Notes: generated from the letters alone by a model not told the origin. Positions 8,067 through 17,134 are shown, numbered from the stretch's first letter. The stretch: DNA of 64,000 bases from an uncultured Clostridia bacterium (GCA_947623585.1 CANQHA010000004.1:60074-124073); one strand, 5' to 3'. Numbers and translations: made by a program.

Positions 8067-9655
8067 TGGTTATCCTCCTTTTCTTTTGCGGCGAGCTTTT
8101 TCATGTTTTTTATCACGATGACGGCGCTTAGCGCTATCGCCGCGACGACAACGACCGCCACCGCGGCTATTACTATTGCCAAAACGTTTACGCCCAAGGG
8201 CTTTTTGACAAACGGATTCTCCTTTTTCTCAACGACCGGCTCGACGTAATCGGGGTCGGGCTCAAGGTCCAAAACGATGGTCATAAGCCCGCCGGCGGGG
8301 AGCAAAAGCTCGTCCTCATATTCTCCCATATCGGTGAGAAATTCGTGCGAAAAGCGGTTTTCGCCCTCGACCGAAAGTATCACCTTTGAGCCTAAGATCT
8401 CTTTTCCGCCGAGATCGAGGGTCATATATTCGTCCTCGTTTGAGCGGTTTATCGCAACGACAGTCAGCTTTGAACCGTCGGGCGACTTGAACGCGCCGAA
8501 TTTTGATTTCAGCTCCTCCGAGACACCGACCCGCTTATAGCCCTTTTTGATGTATTTTGAGAAGTGCTGGAGAGCGTAGTGGTTGTTCATTCGCGTTATC
8601 ATCGAATCGGGCTGATAGCCGACCTCAATGAGGCAGTTTCCCATATCGAAGTCCCAGACGCCGTTCCAGTAAAGATATGCCGAAACGCCCTCGTAGACCA
8701 GCTCGTCCAAAACCGTCTCGGAGTGGGCAAAGCAGTCGTTGTTGTAAAGCTCGGTCTGCCAGATCGTGTAGCCCGACATCGCCTCGCCGACTGCGCGAAG
8801 ATTTCGCTCGCCAAGGTCGGTGCCGTAAAGATGATGCCCGACGACGCTTAAGCTCTCGGGGCAGTTTTCGGCGATAGGGTCGATATAGCTTTTCAGCAGG
8901 TCGGGGTATGCCGCCATGGTCTCGGCGCCTATCAAAACCGGGGCGAACTCTCCGAAAGCCTCTTTAAAAGCCTCGTAAACGGCGATATAGGCTTTCCAAT
9001 AGGCGGCGTGGTATTCGTTTTCGTCAGCCCCGAGGAAAAACCCGGCCTCGGCGCGGGCGTTGCCGTTTTCATCGGTGCCGCGCTCCTGAAATTCGGCCTC
9101 GTTGGATATCGAGAAGTAATCGACGGGAATTCCGGCGTCGAAGAAATAGCGAACCGACTGAACGCAGAAATCGGCCAGCTCGTCATACATATACTCGCCG
9201 TCGGCGTTTTTTGCAAGGGTGTAATAGGTGAAGCCGTTGTCGGCCTTCTCGGTGAAGGCGACAAAGGGCAGGTCGCAGCGGTATTCTCCCCAAGAGGTGA
9301 CGAGCACCGTCGGCTCAATTCCCCGGGCGAGCGCGGCCTGATATACGGCGCAATACTCGGGATAGCCGTCTCGGGCCATTTGGGCCTCGTCCTCGTTTCT
9401 TATCTCGTTGAGGTCTCGAAAGCGGAGAATGTTGAACTCGGTCTCGTTAAAGACCCAATCCCAGATAGTCTCGCTTTCGTTGTGGTTCACCGCCCAGCCG
9501 AGATACCATGTGTATGAGGCTCCGAAGCCGTCGATAGTCTGATATGTATCGTCGAGGTCAATATGAACGGTCTCCTCCTCGCGGGCGGCGAAAAGCCCCG
9601 TGCTCAGCGAAAACGCAAGCGCAAGCGCCGCAAAAACCGATAGCAGTCTTTTCAT
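8063..9655 (-). CDS. GH30-family glucuronoxylanase-like hydrolase, secreted and membrane-anchored
   Basis: 530 residues from the chosen ATG (9655), which has aaggag 7 nt upstream and begins a signal peptide MKRLLSVFAALALAFSLSTG; a longer ORF to 9712 is unlikely. The mature protein starts with QTIDGFGASYTW, typical of GH30. Likely acid/base Glu186 (FSISNEAEF) and nucleophile Glu302 (TIWQTELYN). A beta-domain follows (about 380-480), then a membrane segment (about 495-520, VNVLAIVIAAVAVVVVAAIA) and a basic tail KNMKKLAAKEK, so the enzyme is probably tethered to the outer face of the membrane. GH30 enzymes of this kind cut glucuronoxylan. Coupled to the GH43 gene downstream and preceded by binding-protein genes. 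A terminator for the previous gene lies within its leader. Confidence 0.85.
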   Translation of the reverse strand: MKRLLSVFAALALAFSLSTGLFAAREEETVHIDLDDTYQTIDGFGASYTWYLGWAVNHNESETIWDWVFNETEFNILRFRDLNEIRNEDEAQMARDGYPEYCAVYQAALARGIEPTVLVTSWGEYRCDLPFVAFTEKADNGFTYYTLAKNADGEYMYDELADFCVQSVRYFFDAGIPVDYFSISNEAEFQERGTDENGNARAEAGFFLGADENEYHAAYWKAYIAVYEAFKEAFGEFAPVLIGAETMAAYPDLLKSYIDPIAENCPESLSVVGHHLYGTDLGERNLRAVGEAMSGYTIWQTELYNNDCFAHSETVLDELVYEGVSAYLYWNGVWDFDMGNCLIEVGYQPDSMITRMNNHYALQHFSKYIKKGYKRVGVSEELKSKFGAFKSPDGSKLTVVAINRSNEDEYMTLDLGGKEILGSKVILSVEGENRFSHEFLTDMGEYEDELLLPAGGLMTIVLDLEPDPDYVEPVVEKKENPFVKKPLGVNVLAIVIAAVAVVVVAAIALSAVIVIKNMKKLAAKEKEDNQ

Positions 9656-9693
9656 AGGGTTCTCCTTTTTTAAAAGCAGCGAATAGCTTTGAG

Positions 9694-9726
9694 AAAAAGG
9701 CTCCGCCCGCAAAAGCAGACGGAGCC
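9694..9726 (-). terminator. Terminator between the third binding protein and GH30
   Basis: On the minus strand GGCTCCGTCTGC, loop, GCGGGCGGAGCC followed by TTTTTC. It lies between the stop at 9743 and the GH30 start, so GH30 expression depends on read-through or its own promoter. Confidence 0.75.
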
Positions 9727-9742
9727 GCGGCTTTTTATTTGA

Positions 9743-11197
9743 TTATGACTGTGCAAGGGCGTCAAGCTGAGCGTTGAGCTGTTCGATGTAATACTCTACC
9801 TGCTCGGAATAAGTCTCTTTAAGCTGAGCCCAAGAGGTGTCGTTAGAGGTCCTGATAATTCCGTCGCCCATCAAAGCGCGGATAGGATCCTGAAGGTTAG
9901 AGGGAAGGTTTCCGGTCGGGTCAACAATGAAGTGCTCGTCTGCAATTCTCTTGCAGGTCTTGCTCATGTCGATCATTTCGTCGGTCCAGAGATATTTCTC
10001 TTTAAGCTGCTTTTCGTCGATGTTGATAACGACGGGGTCGATGACCTTGAATCTGATGCAGGAGGCCAAAAGCGCTGCGCCCTCGGGGTTCTTTGCGCCC
10101 TTGATTATCGCCATGGCGCCCTTAACGTCCTCAAAGCTGGATTCGAGGTAATAGTTGCCGTCGCCCTGCTCGTCTCTCGGGATCGGAACGAACATGAGCT
10201 CGTGGGCTTCCATATCGCCCCAAGTTGCGCTTATCTCTTCAACGGTGTTGGTGAAGAAGCTCTCACCGATGACATAGAAGAGGCAGAGACCCTCTTTCAG
10301 GCCGGCGCCGAAGCCGCCCTCACGAAGCGCCCAACGCTCGCCGTTTTTGCCGCGATAGGTGCAGTCGTTCTTCTTGATGTCATAGAGATACTGCATCGCG
10401 CGCTCGAGCCTCGGATCGTCGATGTTTGCGTAATAGCCGTTCTCGGTGTCGTGCTCAAGGACCTGAACGCCGGCGCCCTGAGTGAACATTCCGACATAAG
10501 CATAGCCGTCAAGGGCGAAGCGGTCGGAGTCAACGTCGGAGAACTCGACGCACATATCATAGAATTCCTTCCAAGTCCACTGGTCGTTTGCATAAAGCTC
10601 GGCGGGATCGTCGAATCCCCACTCGGAAAATACTCTGCGGTTGTAGGTCACAACGTTCGAGGGCTTGGTGGTTATGCAGATCTGATAGTGCCTGTCGCCG
10701 ATAGCGAAGAGGTCGGCAAGCTCTTTCATCGGAGCCCAAAGGGGATCGTCAAAGTCGATCCAAGGGTCGCAGGGCTGGATCATGTCGCTCAGAACGCTCT
10801 GCGGGAAGATGGCGGTGGCGTTTGAGCCGCCGGGCATAACGTCGGGCGAAGTGGTCGCCATAACGAGGGCGGCAAGCTCGCTTGAGTGCTCCTCATATGT
10901 AGTCTCTATAAACTTGAGGGTACAGTTGTATTTTTCCTTGAAGGTGTAAAAACCGGTGTTTACGATCTCGGCTTCGTTGTAGTTCTGGAAAGGATCGCTC
11001 CAGCCGAACCATTGAACCTCGGTGTTTGCTCCGGCGGCGTCTTCAATGTCGGGAAGGCGGATTCCGGCGGCAGCAAGGATCGCGGCGGAGTCCTCTGTTG
11101 AGAGAGTGAGCTCGATGGGCTGGCGGGTCCCTCTTCCGCAGCCGACAAGCGCTAATATCATCAGCAGAGTCAGCGCAAATGCAATCAGTCTTTTCAT
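9743..11197 (-). CDS. Extracellular solute-binding lipoprotein (SBP-C)
   Basis: 484 residues with lipoprotein signal MKRLIAFALTLLMILALVGC (lipobox LVGC, Cys20). Family 1 sugar-binding protein architecture: NYNEAEIVNTGFYTFKEKYN, then PQSVLSDMIQPCDPWID, and the C-terminal half with ALLASCIRFKV. It shares with its two neighbours the post-lipobox block QPIELTLSTEDSAAILAAAG. Binds an extracellular ligand, presumably a xylan-derived oligosaccharide given the GH30/GH43 genes downstream. ATG preceded by ggagg. No permease or ATPase gene adjoins. Ligand is inference. Confidence 0.88.
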   Translation of the reverse strand: MKRLIAFALTLLMILALVGCGRGTRQPIELTLSTEDSAAILAAAGIRLPDIEDAAGANTEVQWFGWSDPFQNYNEAEIVNTGFYTFKEKYNCTLKFIETTYEEHSSELAALVMATTSPDVMPGGSNATAIFPQSVLSDMIQPCDPWIDFDDPLWAPMKELADLFAIGDRHYQICITTKPSNVVTYNRRVFSEWGFDDPAELYANDQWTWKEFYDMCVEFSDVDSDRFALDGYAYVGMFTQGAGVQVLEHDTENGYYANIDDPRLERAMQYLYDIKKNDCTYRGKNGERWALREGGFGAGLKEGLCLFYVIGESFFTNTVEEISATWGDMEAHELMFVPIPRDEQGDGNYYLESSFEDVKGAMAIIKGAKNPEGAALLASCIRFKVIDPVVINIDEKQLKEKYLWTDEMIDMSKTCKRIADEHFIVDPTGNLPSNLQDPIRALMGDGIIRTSNDTSWAQLKETYSEQVEYYIEQLNAQLDALAQS

Positions 11198-11402
11198 AAA
11201 TTTTTTCCTCCGATTCGTGGTGATTTTGAAAGCGGCAAAGCAGGCCGCTTCTGAAAATATTTATCGAATACTATAATTTTAACACAGTCGATTTGATTTT
11301 GCAAGGGCAAATACTGACATATTTTAACCTCTTATTTTGGTGACCCTGCTTATTTTGCGGTTTTTCAAATATTAAAATTGATGTATTCTCATGAGGCGCA
11401 GC

Positions 11403-11441
11403 CAAAAATATCCCCCCGGGCAAAAAGCCCGAGGGGAGTTT
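11403..11441 (-). terminator. Terminator after SBP-B
   Basis: Minus strand CCCCTCGGGC, TTTTT loop, GCCCGGGGGG, then ATATTTTT. Strong GC stem and T-rich tail. Confidence 0.85.
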
Positions 11442-11452
11442 TGAATCGGTTA

Positions 11453-12907
11453 TCAGCCGGTGTATTGACCGGTATACTTATAGTTTGCGATCTGCGCGTT
11501 TACATCGTCGAGCGCAAACTCAAGTCTGTCGGCGTTCTGCTCTCTGAGCTGAGCCCAAGAGTTTGCTCCGCCCGAACGGTGGATACCCCAGTCGATGGAG
11601 TTATAAGCGTCCTGCGCGGTCTGCGGAAGGTTGCCGGTATAGTACATTCTGATGTTTGCGGCGGCTATTTCGCGGCACTCGTCCCACATATCGAGCATTT
11701 CCTGATTCCACTTATAGGTCTCCTGAAGCTGCTTCTTGTCGATGTTGACAACGGTCGGGTCGATGATCTTGAAGCGGTTGCAGGCTGCAAGCAGGTAAAC
11801 GCCGGCAGGGTTCTGCGCGCCCGCGATGATCATGAAGCCGGTAGGAGTGGAGTTGAGGTAATAGATCCCGTCTCCGTCGGGGTCTCTCGGCAGAGGAGCG
11901 AACATAAGCTCGCCGTCCTCGATGTCTCCCCAAACGGCCTTGACGTTTTCAACGGTATCGGTGAAGCCGGAATCGTCGCACGGCCAGAAGAGGCAGAGAC
12001 CGTCTTTGACGCCGGCGCCGTACTGAGCGTTGTTTCTGTTCTGCCAGTAATCGGTTCCGACACGGTAAGTACACTCGTTTCTTACGAGGTCATAGATGAA
12101 GTTCTCGGCGCGCTCGATGACGGGGTCATAGATGTTGGAATAGAACTCGGTTCCGTCCTTTTCGACCATGTAGTGTCCGGTAGATTCCTCGACGAGCGAG
12201 TTGACTACATACCAGCCGTCAAGGGCATAGCGGTCGGAATCGGGGTCGTTGAACTCCATGCACATATCATAGTAAGCGTCCCAAGTCCACTGATCGTTAT
12301 AGTAAAGCTCGGCAGGATCGTCGAAGCCCCACTCGTTTATAACTCTGCGGTTATAAGGGATAACGGATTTTACCGCGAGGTCGGTTATGATCGCGAAGTG
12401 CAGATCGCCGAGCGCGAAGTATTCGGCGGCGTCCTCAATGTCGGCCCAGAGGGGATCGGTGTAATCGATCCACTGATCGACGGGCTGATACATATTGTTG
12501 AGGCAGTTCAGCGGGAAGGTCGCGGTGTTCGAGGTTCCGGCGGGGGCGCAATCCGGCGGGTCGTTTGCCAAAAGCAGCTCGGCGAGCCTGGTGTTGTGCT
12601 CTTCATAGGTGGTCTCGATATACTCGATCTCACTGTTATACTTGGTCTTGAAGGTCCAGTATCCGGAGTTTACGATCTGGTCCTCGTCATAGTTCTGATA
12701 GGGGTCATACCAACAGAACCACTTGACGATGGAGTTCGCTCCGGCCGCCTCGGTGACGTCGGGCAGTTTGATTCCTGCCGCAGCGAGGATGGCTGCTGCG
12801 TCCTCGGTTGAGAGGGTAAGTTCGATAGGCTGACGTTTTTTGCCGCCGCACCCGACGAGTGCGACTATCATGAGCAGCGTCAGCACAAGGGCTAATATTC
12901 TTTTCAT
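11453..12907 (-). CDS. Extracellular solute-binding lipoprotein (SBP-B)
   Basis: 484 residues, lipoprotein signal MKRILALVLTLLMIVALVGC. Same layout as the flanking paralogues: post-lipobox QPIELTLSTEDAAAILAAAG, then NYDEDQIVNSGYWTFKTKYN and the C-terminal NSWAQLREQNADRLEF. Conserved signature MYYTGNLPQTAQDAYNSIDW is shared with SBP-A (YNSLDWGI) but is diverged in SBP-C. Three tandem copies in the same orientation, each with its own terminator, point to duplication and specialisation on different oligosaccharides. Ligand unknown. Confidence 0.88.
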   Translation of the reverse strand: MKRILALVLTLLMIVALVGCGGKKRQPIELTLSTEDAAAILAAAGIKLPDVTEAAGANSIVKWFCWYDPYQNYDEDQIVNSGYWTFKTKYNSEIEYIETTYEEHNTRLAELLLANDPPDCAPAGTSNTATFPLNCLNNMYQPVDQWIDYTDPLWADIEDAAEYFALGDLHFAIITDLAVKSVIPYNRRVINEWGFDDPAELYYNDQWTWDAYYDMCMEFNDPDSDRYALDGWYVVNSLVEESTGHYMVEKDGTEFYSNIYDPVIERAENFIYDLVRNECTYRVGTDYWQNRNNAQYGAGVKDGLCLFWPCDDSGFTDTVENVKAVWGDIEDGELMFAPLPRDPDGDGIYYLNSTPTGFMIIAGAQNPAGVYLLAACNRFKIIDPTVVNIDKKQLQETYKWNQEMLDMWDECREIAAANIRMYYTGNLPQTAQDAYNSIDWGIHRSGGANSWAQLREQNADRLEFALDDVNAQIANYKYTGQYTG

Positions 12908-13117
12908 GGGTTCCTGCCTTTCTTTTTTGGTTAAAACTCAGATTACAAATGCAGACAATCCGCAGATGTTACATCAATTATAGCATATTTCAACGGTTTT
13001 ATCAATGTAAATAACATACAGAATTCCGAGCGGATTTTTAGGCAGTTTATAAAATTTTCGGTGCTATTCTCATGCAGCCGGTAATCATCTGTTATTTTTA
13101 TCTGAGAAACAGTCAAA

Positions 13118-13141
13118 GCCCCTCTTTTTTGCAAGAGGGGC
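13118..13141. terminator. Hairpin after SBP-A, probable terminator
   Basis: GCCCCTCTT/AAGAGGGGC inverted repeat 20 nt beyond the SBP-A stop. The T tract after it on the minus strand is short (TTTGACT), so termination may be leaky. Confidence 0.6.
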
Positions 13142-13161
13142 GGAATTTTGACGTATTGACA

Positions 13162-14628
13162 TCACTCGGTCTGAGAATATGACGACTGACCCGTTGTGAT
13201 GTAAAGATCGAGCTCTTCGTTCAGCAAGCCGATGTAGTAATCGATCTGGTCGGCGTAAGTCTCTTTAAGCTGAGCCCACGAGCTTGTTCCGCCGGCGCGG
13301 TTGATTCCCCAGTCGAGAGAGTTATATGCGCTCTGAAGATTCTCGGGCAGGTTGCCGGTATAGAACATTCTGACGTTCTCGGCCGCAAGGTCCTCGCAGG
13401 TGTCATACATCTCGAGCATCTCGTCGGTCCAGAGATAGATCTCTTTAAGCATCTTCTTGTCGATGTCGATGACCGTAGGATCGACGACCTTGAACCTCAT
13501 GCAGGAGGCCAGAAGCGCGGCTCCCTTGGGGTTGGGCGCTCCGGCGCAAAGCATATAACCGGTCGGCTGAGAGTTGATATAATAGTTGCCGTCGCCGTTC
13601 TCGTTTCTCGGGAAGGGAACGAACATGCACTCCTGCTCGGTCATGTCTCCCCAAAGGGCGGCAATATCGGCAACGGGCTGAGCGAACGCCGAGTTGACGT
13701 CGATCGGGCAGAACAGGCAGAGACCGTCTTTAACGCCGGTTCCCGAGGTGTCGCCTCGCCTTGCCCACCAGTCGTTGCCCTCGTGATAGGTGCAGTCGTT
13801 TCTGACGAGATCGTAGATGATGTTCATCGCGGTCTCGATATAAGGGCTGTCAACGTTCGAGTAATACTGACCGTTTGCGTCCTTTTCGATCATGTATTCT
13901 CCGGTGGATTCCTCGGCAAGGCCGATGACGTAATACCAGCCGTCAAGGGCATAGCGGTCGGCGTCGGGGTCGGAGAATTCCATGCACATTTCCTTAAAGA
14001 CGTCCCATGTCCACGCGTTGTTATAGAACAGCTCGGCGGGGTCGTCGAAGCCCCACTCGGCGACGACTCTGCGGTTATAGGGGACAATATCCTTGAAGAT
14101 GATGTCATAGACCATCGCAAAGTGCCTGTCGCCAAGGGCGAAGTAATCGGCGGCGTCGGCCATGTCGGCCCACAGAGGGTCGGTATAGTCGATATAGGCG
14201 TCAACGGTCTGATACATTCCCTTGAGGCAGTTGAGCGGGAAGGTCGCGGTGTTTGAAGTTCCGGCAAGCGTCATGTCGGGCGAGGTGCTTGCAAGAACGA
14301 GGTTTGCAAGGGTCGAGTTCATATCCTCGTAAAGGACCTCGTGCCAGTCGAGCTTTCCGCCGTATCGGTTGGTGAAGGTGTAATAGCCGGTGTTTACCAT
14401 TTCGCCCTCGTCATAGTTCTGGAAGGGGTCGAGCCAGCTGAGCCAGCTTACGGTGCCCGCCTCGCCTATCTCGGAAGGCTCGGGAAGATGGATTCCGGCG
14501 GCGGCAAGTATCGCCGCGGAGTCTTCGGTCGAGAGAGTTATCTCGATCGGCTGATGCTTCTGACCTCCGCAGCCGACGAGCGCGAAGATCATTACAAGAA
14601 CAAAGACAAGAGATAAAATTCTTTTCAT
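13162..14628 (-). CDS. Extracellular solute-binding lipoprotein (SBP-A)
   Basis: 488 residues from the ATG at 14628, chosen because it starts the lipoprotein signal MKRILSLVFVLVMIFALVGC and follows an aaaggtagga site; the open frame extends to 14691 without signal-peptide character. Carries the shared block QPIEITLSTEDSAAILAAAG and FQNYDEGEMVNTGYYTF. Closest to SBP-B in its C-terminal half (MFYTGNLPENLQSAYNSLDW). It is first in transcription order and has a clear promoter (14692-14720). Role: capture of a carbohydrate ligand, inferred. Confidence 0.88.
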   Translation of the reverse strand: MKRILSLVFVLVMIFALVGCGGQKHQPIEITLSTEDSAAILAAAGIHLPEPSEIGEAGTVSWLSWLDPFQNYDEGEMVNTGYYTFTNRYGGKLDWHEVLYEDMNSTLANLVLASTSPDMTLAGTSNTATFPLNCLKGMYQTVDAYIDYTDPLWADMADAADYFALGDRHFAMVYDIIFKDIVPYNRRVVAEWGFDDPAELFYNNAWTWDVFKEMCMEFSDPDADRYALDGWYYVIGLAEESTGEYMIEKDANGQYYSNVDSPYIETAMNIIYDLVRNDCTYHEGNDWWARRGDTSGTGVKDGLCLFCPIDVNSAFAQPVADIAALWGDMTEQECMFVPFPRNENGDGNYYINSQPTGYMLCAGAPNPKGAALLASCMRFKVVDPTVIDIDKKMLKEIYLWTDEMLEMYDTCEDLAAENVRMFYTGNLPENLQSAYNSLDWGINRAGGTSSWAQLKETYADQIDYYIGLLNEELDLYITTGQSSYSQTE

Positions 14629-14691
14629 GTTCGTCCTACCTTTCTTTAAAAATCCGCCGAAGCGGACGGCTTTTTGATAAAGAACATACAT

Positions 14692-14720
14692 ATTATATCA
14701 TTTTGTTTGCATTTTGGCAA
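14692..14720 (-). promoter_or_regulatory. Promoter of the binding-protein/xylanase locus
   Basis: Minus strand TTGCCA (14715-14720), 17 nt, TATAAT (14692-14697), about 64 nt before the SBP-A ATG. Confidence 0.65.
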
Positions 14721-14871
14721 CCGTTACTTTTCACAACATTGGGGCGCTTTGATTGTGATATGGCACAATTTAATGCGCAAAAGAAAACCTTGCGCGAAAT
14801 CAGCGGTGACCTTTTTGCCCTCAAAGGCATAGTATATTGCAGAAGCGCTGAATCAAAGGGAGGGGAGAGCT

Positions 14872-15945
14872 ACGGTAAGTCTTGCCATGATAGTGCGCGA
14901 CGAGGAGGACGTTCTGGCGCGATGTCTTGAAAGCGTTTCGGGACTTTTCGACGAGATCGTGATCGCGGACACCGGATCTGAAGACAGCACAAAAAGCGTC
15001 GCGAAAAGATATACCGACAGGGTCCTTGATTTTGAGTGGACCGATGATTTTTCCACCGCGAGGAATTTTTCGCTGAGGGCTGCTCGCGGAGACTATATCA
15101 TGTGGCTCGACGCAGACGACGTTGTGGAGGGCGAAAACTATCGGCTTCTCAAAGACGTGCTCGGCCGCCTTGATGCGGAAAAGCCCGACGTCGTTATGCT
15201 TCCCTATATCGTCGCGTTCGACGAGCGCGGCGGGGCGCTTCTTTCCTATGAGCGCGAGCGCATCTTGCGCAGAGGGCTTTTTTTCGAGGGCGCGGTCCAC
15301 GAGGCCGTAGCTCCGCAGGGGAAAATAATCCATGCAAACGCGGCGATCTCTCACCGAAAGGTAAAGGAAAATCAGCCGGGGCGAAACCTCGGGATTTTTG
15401 AAAAGCTGCTCAAAGAAGGGAAAACGCTTGAGCCGCGAATGAGATATTATTACGCCCGAGAGCTTTTCGGCGCAAACCGACTTGAAGAAGCGGCGAGGGC
15501 TTATCTCGGCTGCGCGGAGGACGGCAGCGCTTGGGTCGAAAACCGGATCTCGGCTTGGTTCGAGCTGGCGGGCTGCCTTGAGCTGCTCGGCAGAGAAAAA
15601 GAATCGGAGGAGGCCCTTTTTCGGGCGCTGTCCCTCGGGGAGCCGCGCGCCGACCTTTGCTGCGAGCTCGGCAGGCGCTTTTTGATGAAAAACGATCTTA
15701 TGAGCGCTCGGTTTTGGTATTCCCTTGCGCCCGAGCAGTTCAGGCGGGCAAAGGGCGGCTTCGTTCACGCGGATTTCGGAGGGTATATACCTTATCTTCA
15801 GCTCTGCGTGATATACGACCGCCTTGGGCAGCACCGCCTCGCCGAGAGTTTTAACAGCCTTGCGGGGAGATTTCACCCCGAAAGCGAAGCGGTCGCCGCA
15901 AACCGCAGATATTTTAAAACGCTGCTCGGGGAGCGCTCGGAATAA
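14872..15945 (+). CDS. GT2 family glycosyltransferase with C-terminal helical repeats
   Basis: GT-A fold transferase that moves a sugar from a nucleotide-sugar donor. SLAMIVRDEEDVLARCLES and DEIVIADTGSEDST form the nucleotide site, and MWLDADDV is the DxD-type motif; the C-terminal half (about 165-350) has TPR-like helices. The first ATG (14887) begins inside the first beta strand (MIVRDEED) and lacks a spaced ribosome site, whereas agggagggga sits 6 nt before an in-frame ACG at 14872, which would give T/M-V-S-L-A-M-I-V, the usual N-terminus of this family. The start is therefore drawn at ACG 14872; the safe minimum is 14887. It could be a real ACG start, a changed ATG or a sequence error. 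Acceptor unknown. Confidence 0.8.
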   Translation, partial: TVSLAMIVRDEEDVLARCLESVSGLFDEIVIADTGSEDSTKSVAKRYTDRVLDFEWTDDFSTARNFSLRAARGDYIMWLDADDVVEGENYRLLKDVLGRLDAEKPDVVMLPYIVAFDERGGALLSYERERILRRGLFFEGAVHEAVAPQGKIIHANAAISHRKVKENQPGRNLGIFEKLLKEGKTLEPRMRYYYARELFGANRLEEAARAYLGCAEDGSAWVENRISAWFELAGCLELLGREKESEEALFRALSLGEPRADLCCELGRRFLMKNDLMSARFWYSLAPEQFRRAKGGFVHADFGGYIPYLQLCVIYDRLGQHRLAESFNSLAGRFHPESEAVAANRRYFKTLLGERSE

Positions 15946-15986
15946 ACTTTAATAAAAAGCCCTCGCTTTGTGCGGGGCGGAGCCCT

Positions 15987-16069
15987 CCCCGCGGGCAAGG
16001 CCCGCGGGGATCCGGCGCGCCCCGGGCGCGCCGGAAAGCGCGCCGCGACGCGGCGCGCAGGCTCCGCCT
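15987..16069. repeat. Array of four GC-rich hairpins before the collagen-like gene
   Basis: Four adjacent perfect palindromes with 3-nt loops: 15987-16009 (10-bp stem), 16011-16035 (11-bp), 16038-16058 (9-bp), 16059-16069 (4-bp). No T tract follows, so not a simple terminator. Similar GC-rich hairpins lie after the gene. Confidence 0.8.
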
Positions 16070-16113
16070 GCGACTTTGCCGCCTCACAAAAAATCATTCA
16101 GGGAGGAAATCAT

Positions 16114-17013
16114 ATGCCAAACAACAATCTCGGCTGCGGATGCGGCTCGTCTTCTGACAACCGCTATCCGAACGGCACGAACGTATACAGCTTCGGCTGC
16201 GGCTGCGGCGGGAGCATGGTCATCGGCCCGACCGGCGTGACCGGCCCTGCGGGCGCTACCGGCGCAACCGGGGCAACCGGCGCTACGGGAGCAACCGGTG
16301 CAGCAGGCGCAGTCGGCCCAACAGGAGCAACGGGCGCCACAGGGGCGACCGGAGCTACCGGACCTGCCGGCCTCAGCGTTGTCGGACCTATCGGGCCGAC
16401 GGGAGCAACGGGAGCTGCGGGTGCGGTTGGACCTGCGGGAGTGGTTGGACCGACAGGGGCTACCGGGGCGACCGGCGCCACAGGCGCTGACGGAGCGGTA
16501 GGACCTGCGGGAGCAGTTGGACCGACAGGAGCAACCGGGGCTACCGGAGCTACTGGCGCTACCGGCGCAACCGGGGCAACAGGCGCTGCGGGGGCCGACG
16601 GTGTTTCGCCGACGGCGGCCTATGCGCAGGTTTATAACACCGCAGCGCAGACGGTTGCGCCGAGCACGCCGGTGACCTTTGACACGGTCGGGGCGACGAG
16701 CGGCGTGACCTTTACGCCCGGCGGTTCGGCAGCGACCGTGACCGACGCGGGGACCTATCTCGTTATGCCGACGGTTACGCCCGACGCCGCGGGACAGTTC
16801 GCCGTATATCTCAACGGTGCACCGGTTGCGGGCGGAACTCTGCCCAACAGCGGAAACACCGCAAGCGGGCCGGTGATCGTTACCGCGGGAGCGGGCGACA
16901 CCATCACCGTCGTCAACACCGACGCCGCCGCTGCGACCCTTGCTGACGCGACCGCCGGCGCGCCTAACGCCTCGCTTTATATCCAGAGCCTCGCAACTAC
17001 CCCCGCCGCGTGA
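16114..17013 (+). CDS. Collagen-like triple-helix repeat protein
   Basis: 299 residues from ATG 16114, which has a gggagg site 8 nt upstream; the open frame runs further up through a hairpin array but has no credible start there. N-terminal 40 residues are Cys/Gly-rich ([17 protein letters not shown]). Residues about 43-165 are uninterrupted Gly-X-Y triplets, mainly GAT, GPT, GPA and GAA, as in exosporium collagen-like proteins. The C-terminal 135 residues are a beta-rich domain ([21 protein letters not shown] ... [20 protein letters not shown]) like the BclA/TNF-type trimerising head. Likely a spore or surface fibre protein. Repeat codons are varied, but triplet slippage could still change length. 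Confidence 0.88.
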   Translation: MPNNNLGCGCGSSSDNRYPNGTNVYSFGCGCGGSMVIGPTGVTGPAGATGATGATGATGATGAAGAVGPTGATGATGATGATGPAGLSVVGPIGPTGATGAAGAVGPAGVVGPTGATGATGATGADGAVGPAGAVGPTGATGATGATGATGATGATGAAGADGVSPTAAYAQVYNTAAQTVAPSTPVTFDTVGATSGVTFTPGGSAATVTDAGTYLVMPTVTPDAAGQFAVYLNGAPVAGGTLPNSGNTASGPVIVTAGAGDTITVVNTDAAAATLADATAGAPNASLYIQSLATTPAA

Positions 17014-17053
17014 TCGGGGCGAAGCCCGACAACGCGCTGCGACGCGGTTTTTC

Positions 17054-17134
17054 GCGAACTTCGTTCGCAGGCCCCGCCGCGATACGCCCCGTCGGGGCGT
17101 ACCGCGGCGGGGGAGGGGGGCGCGAAGCGCCCCC
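17054..17134. repeat. GC-rich hairpins after the collagen-like gene
   Basis: Hairpins at 17054-17068 (GCGAAC-TTC-GTTCGC), 17072-17112 (a 41-nt near-perfect palindrome with one mismatch) and 17116-17134 (GGGGGCGC-GAA-GCGCCCCC). The 279-bp gap 17014-17292 holds no gene. Confidence 0.75.

Noticed and set aside
11378..12811. 477-codon open frame on the plus strand opposite SBP-B
   Set aside because: Mirror of a clear lipoprotein gene; composition is Val/Gly/Arg-rich without domain signals and runs through a terminator.
12943..13134. 63-codon minus-strand frame between SBP-B and SBP-A
   Set aside because: AT-rich, no ribosome site and no family resemblance; it overlaps the hairpin after SBP-A.
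14821..15876. 351-codon minus-strand frame opposite the GT2 gene
   Set aside because: GT2 motifs are on the plus strand; the antisense frame has no recognisable features.
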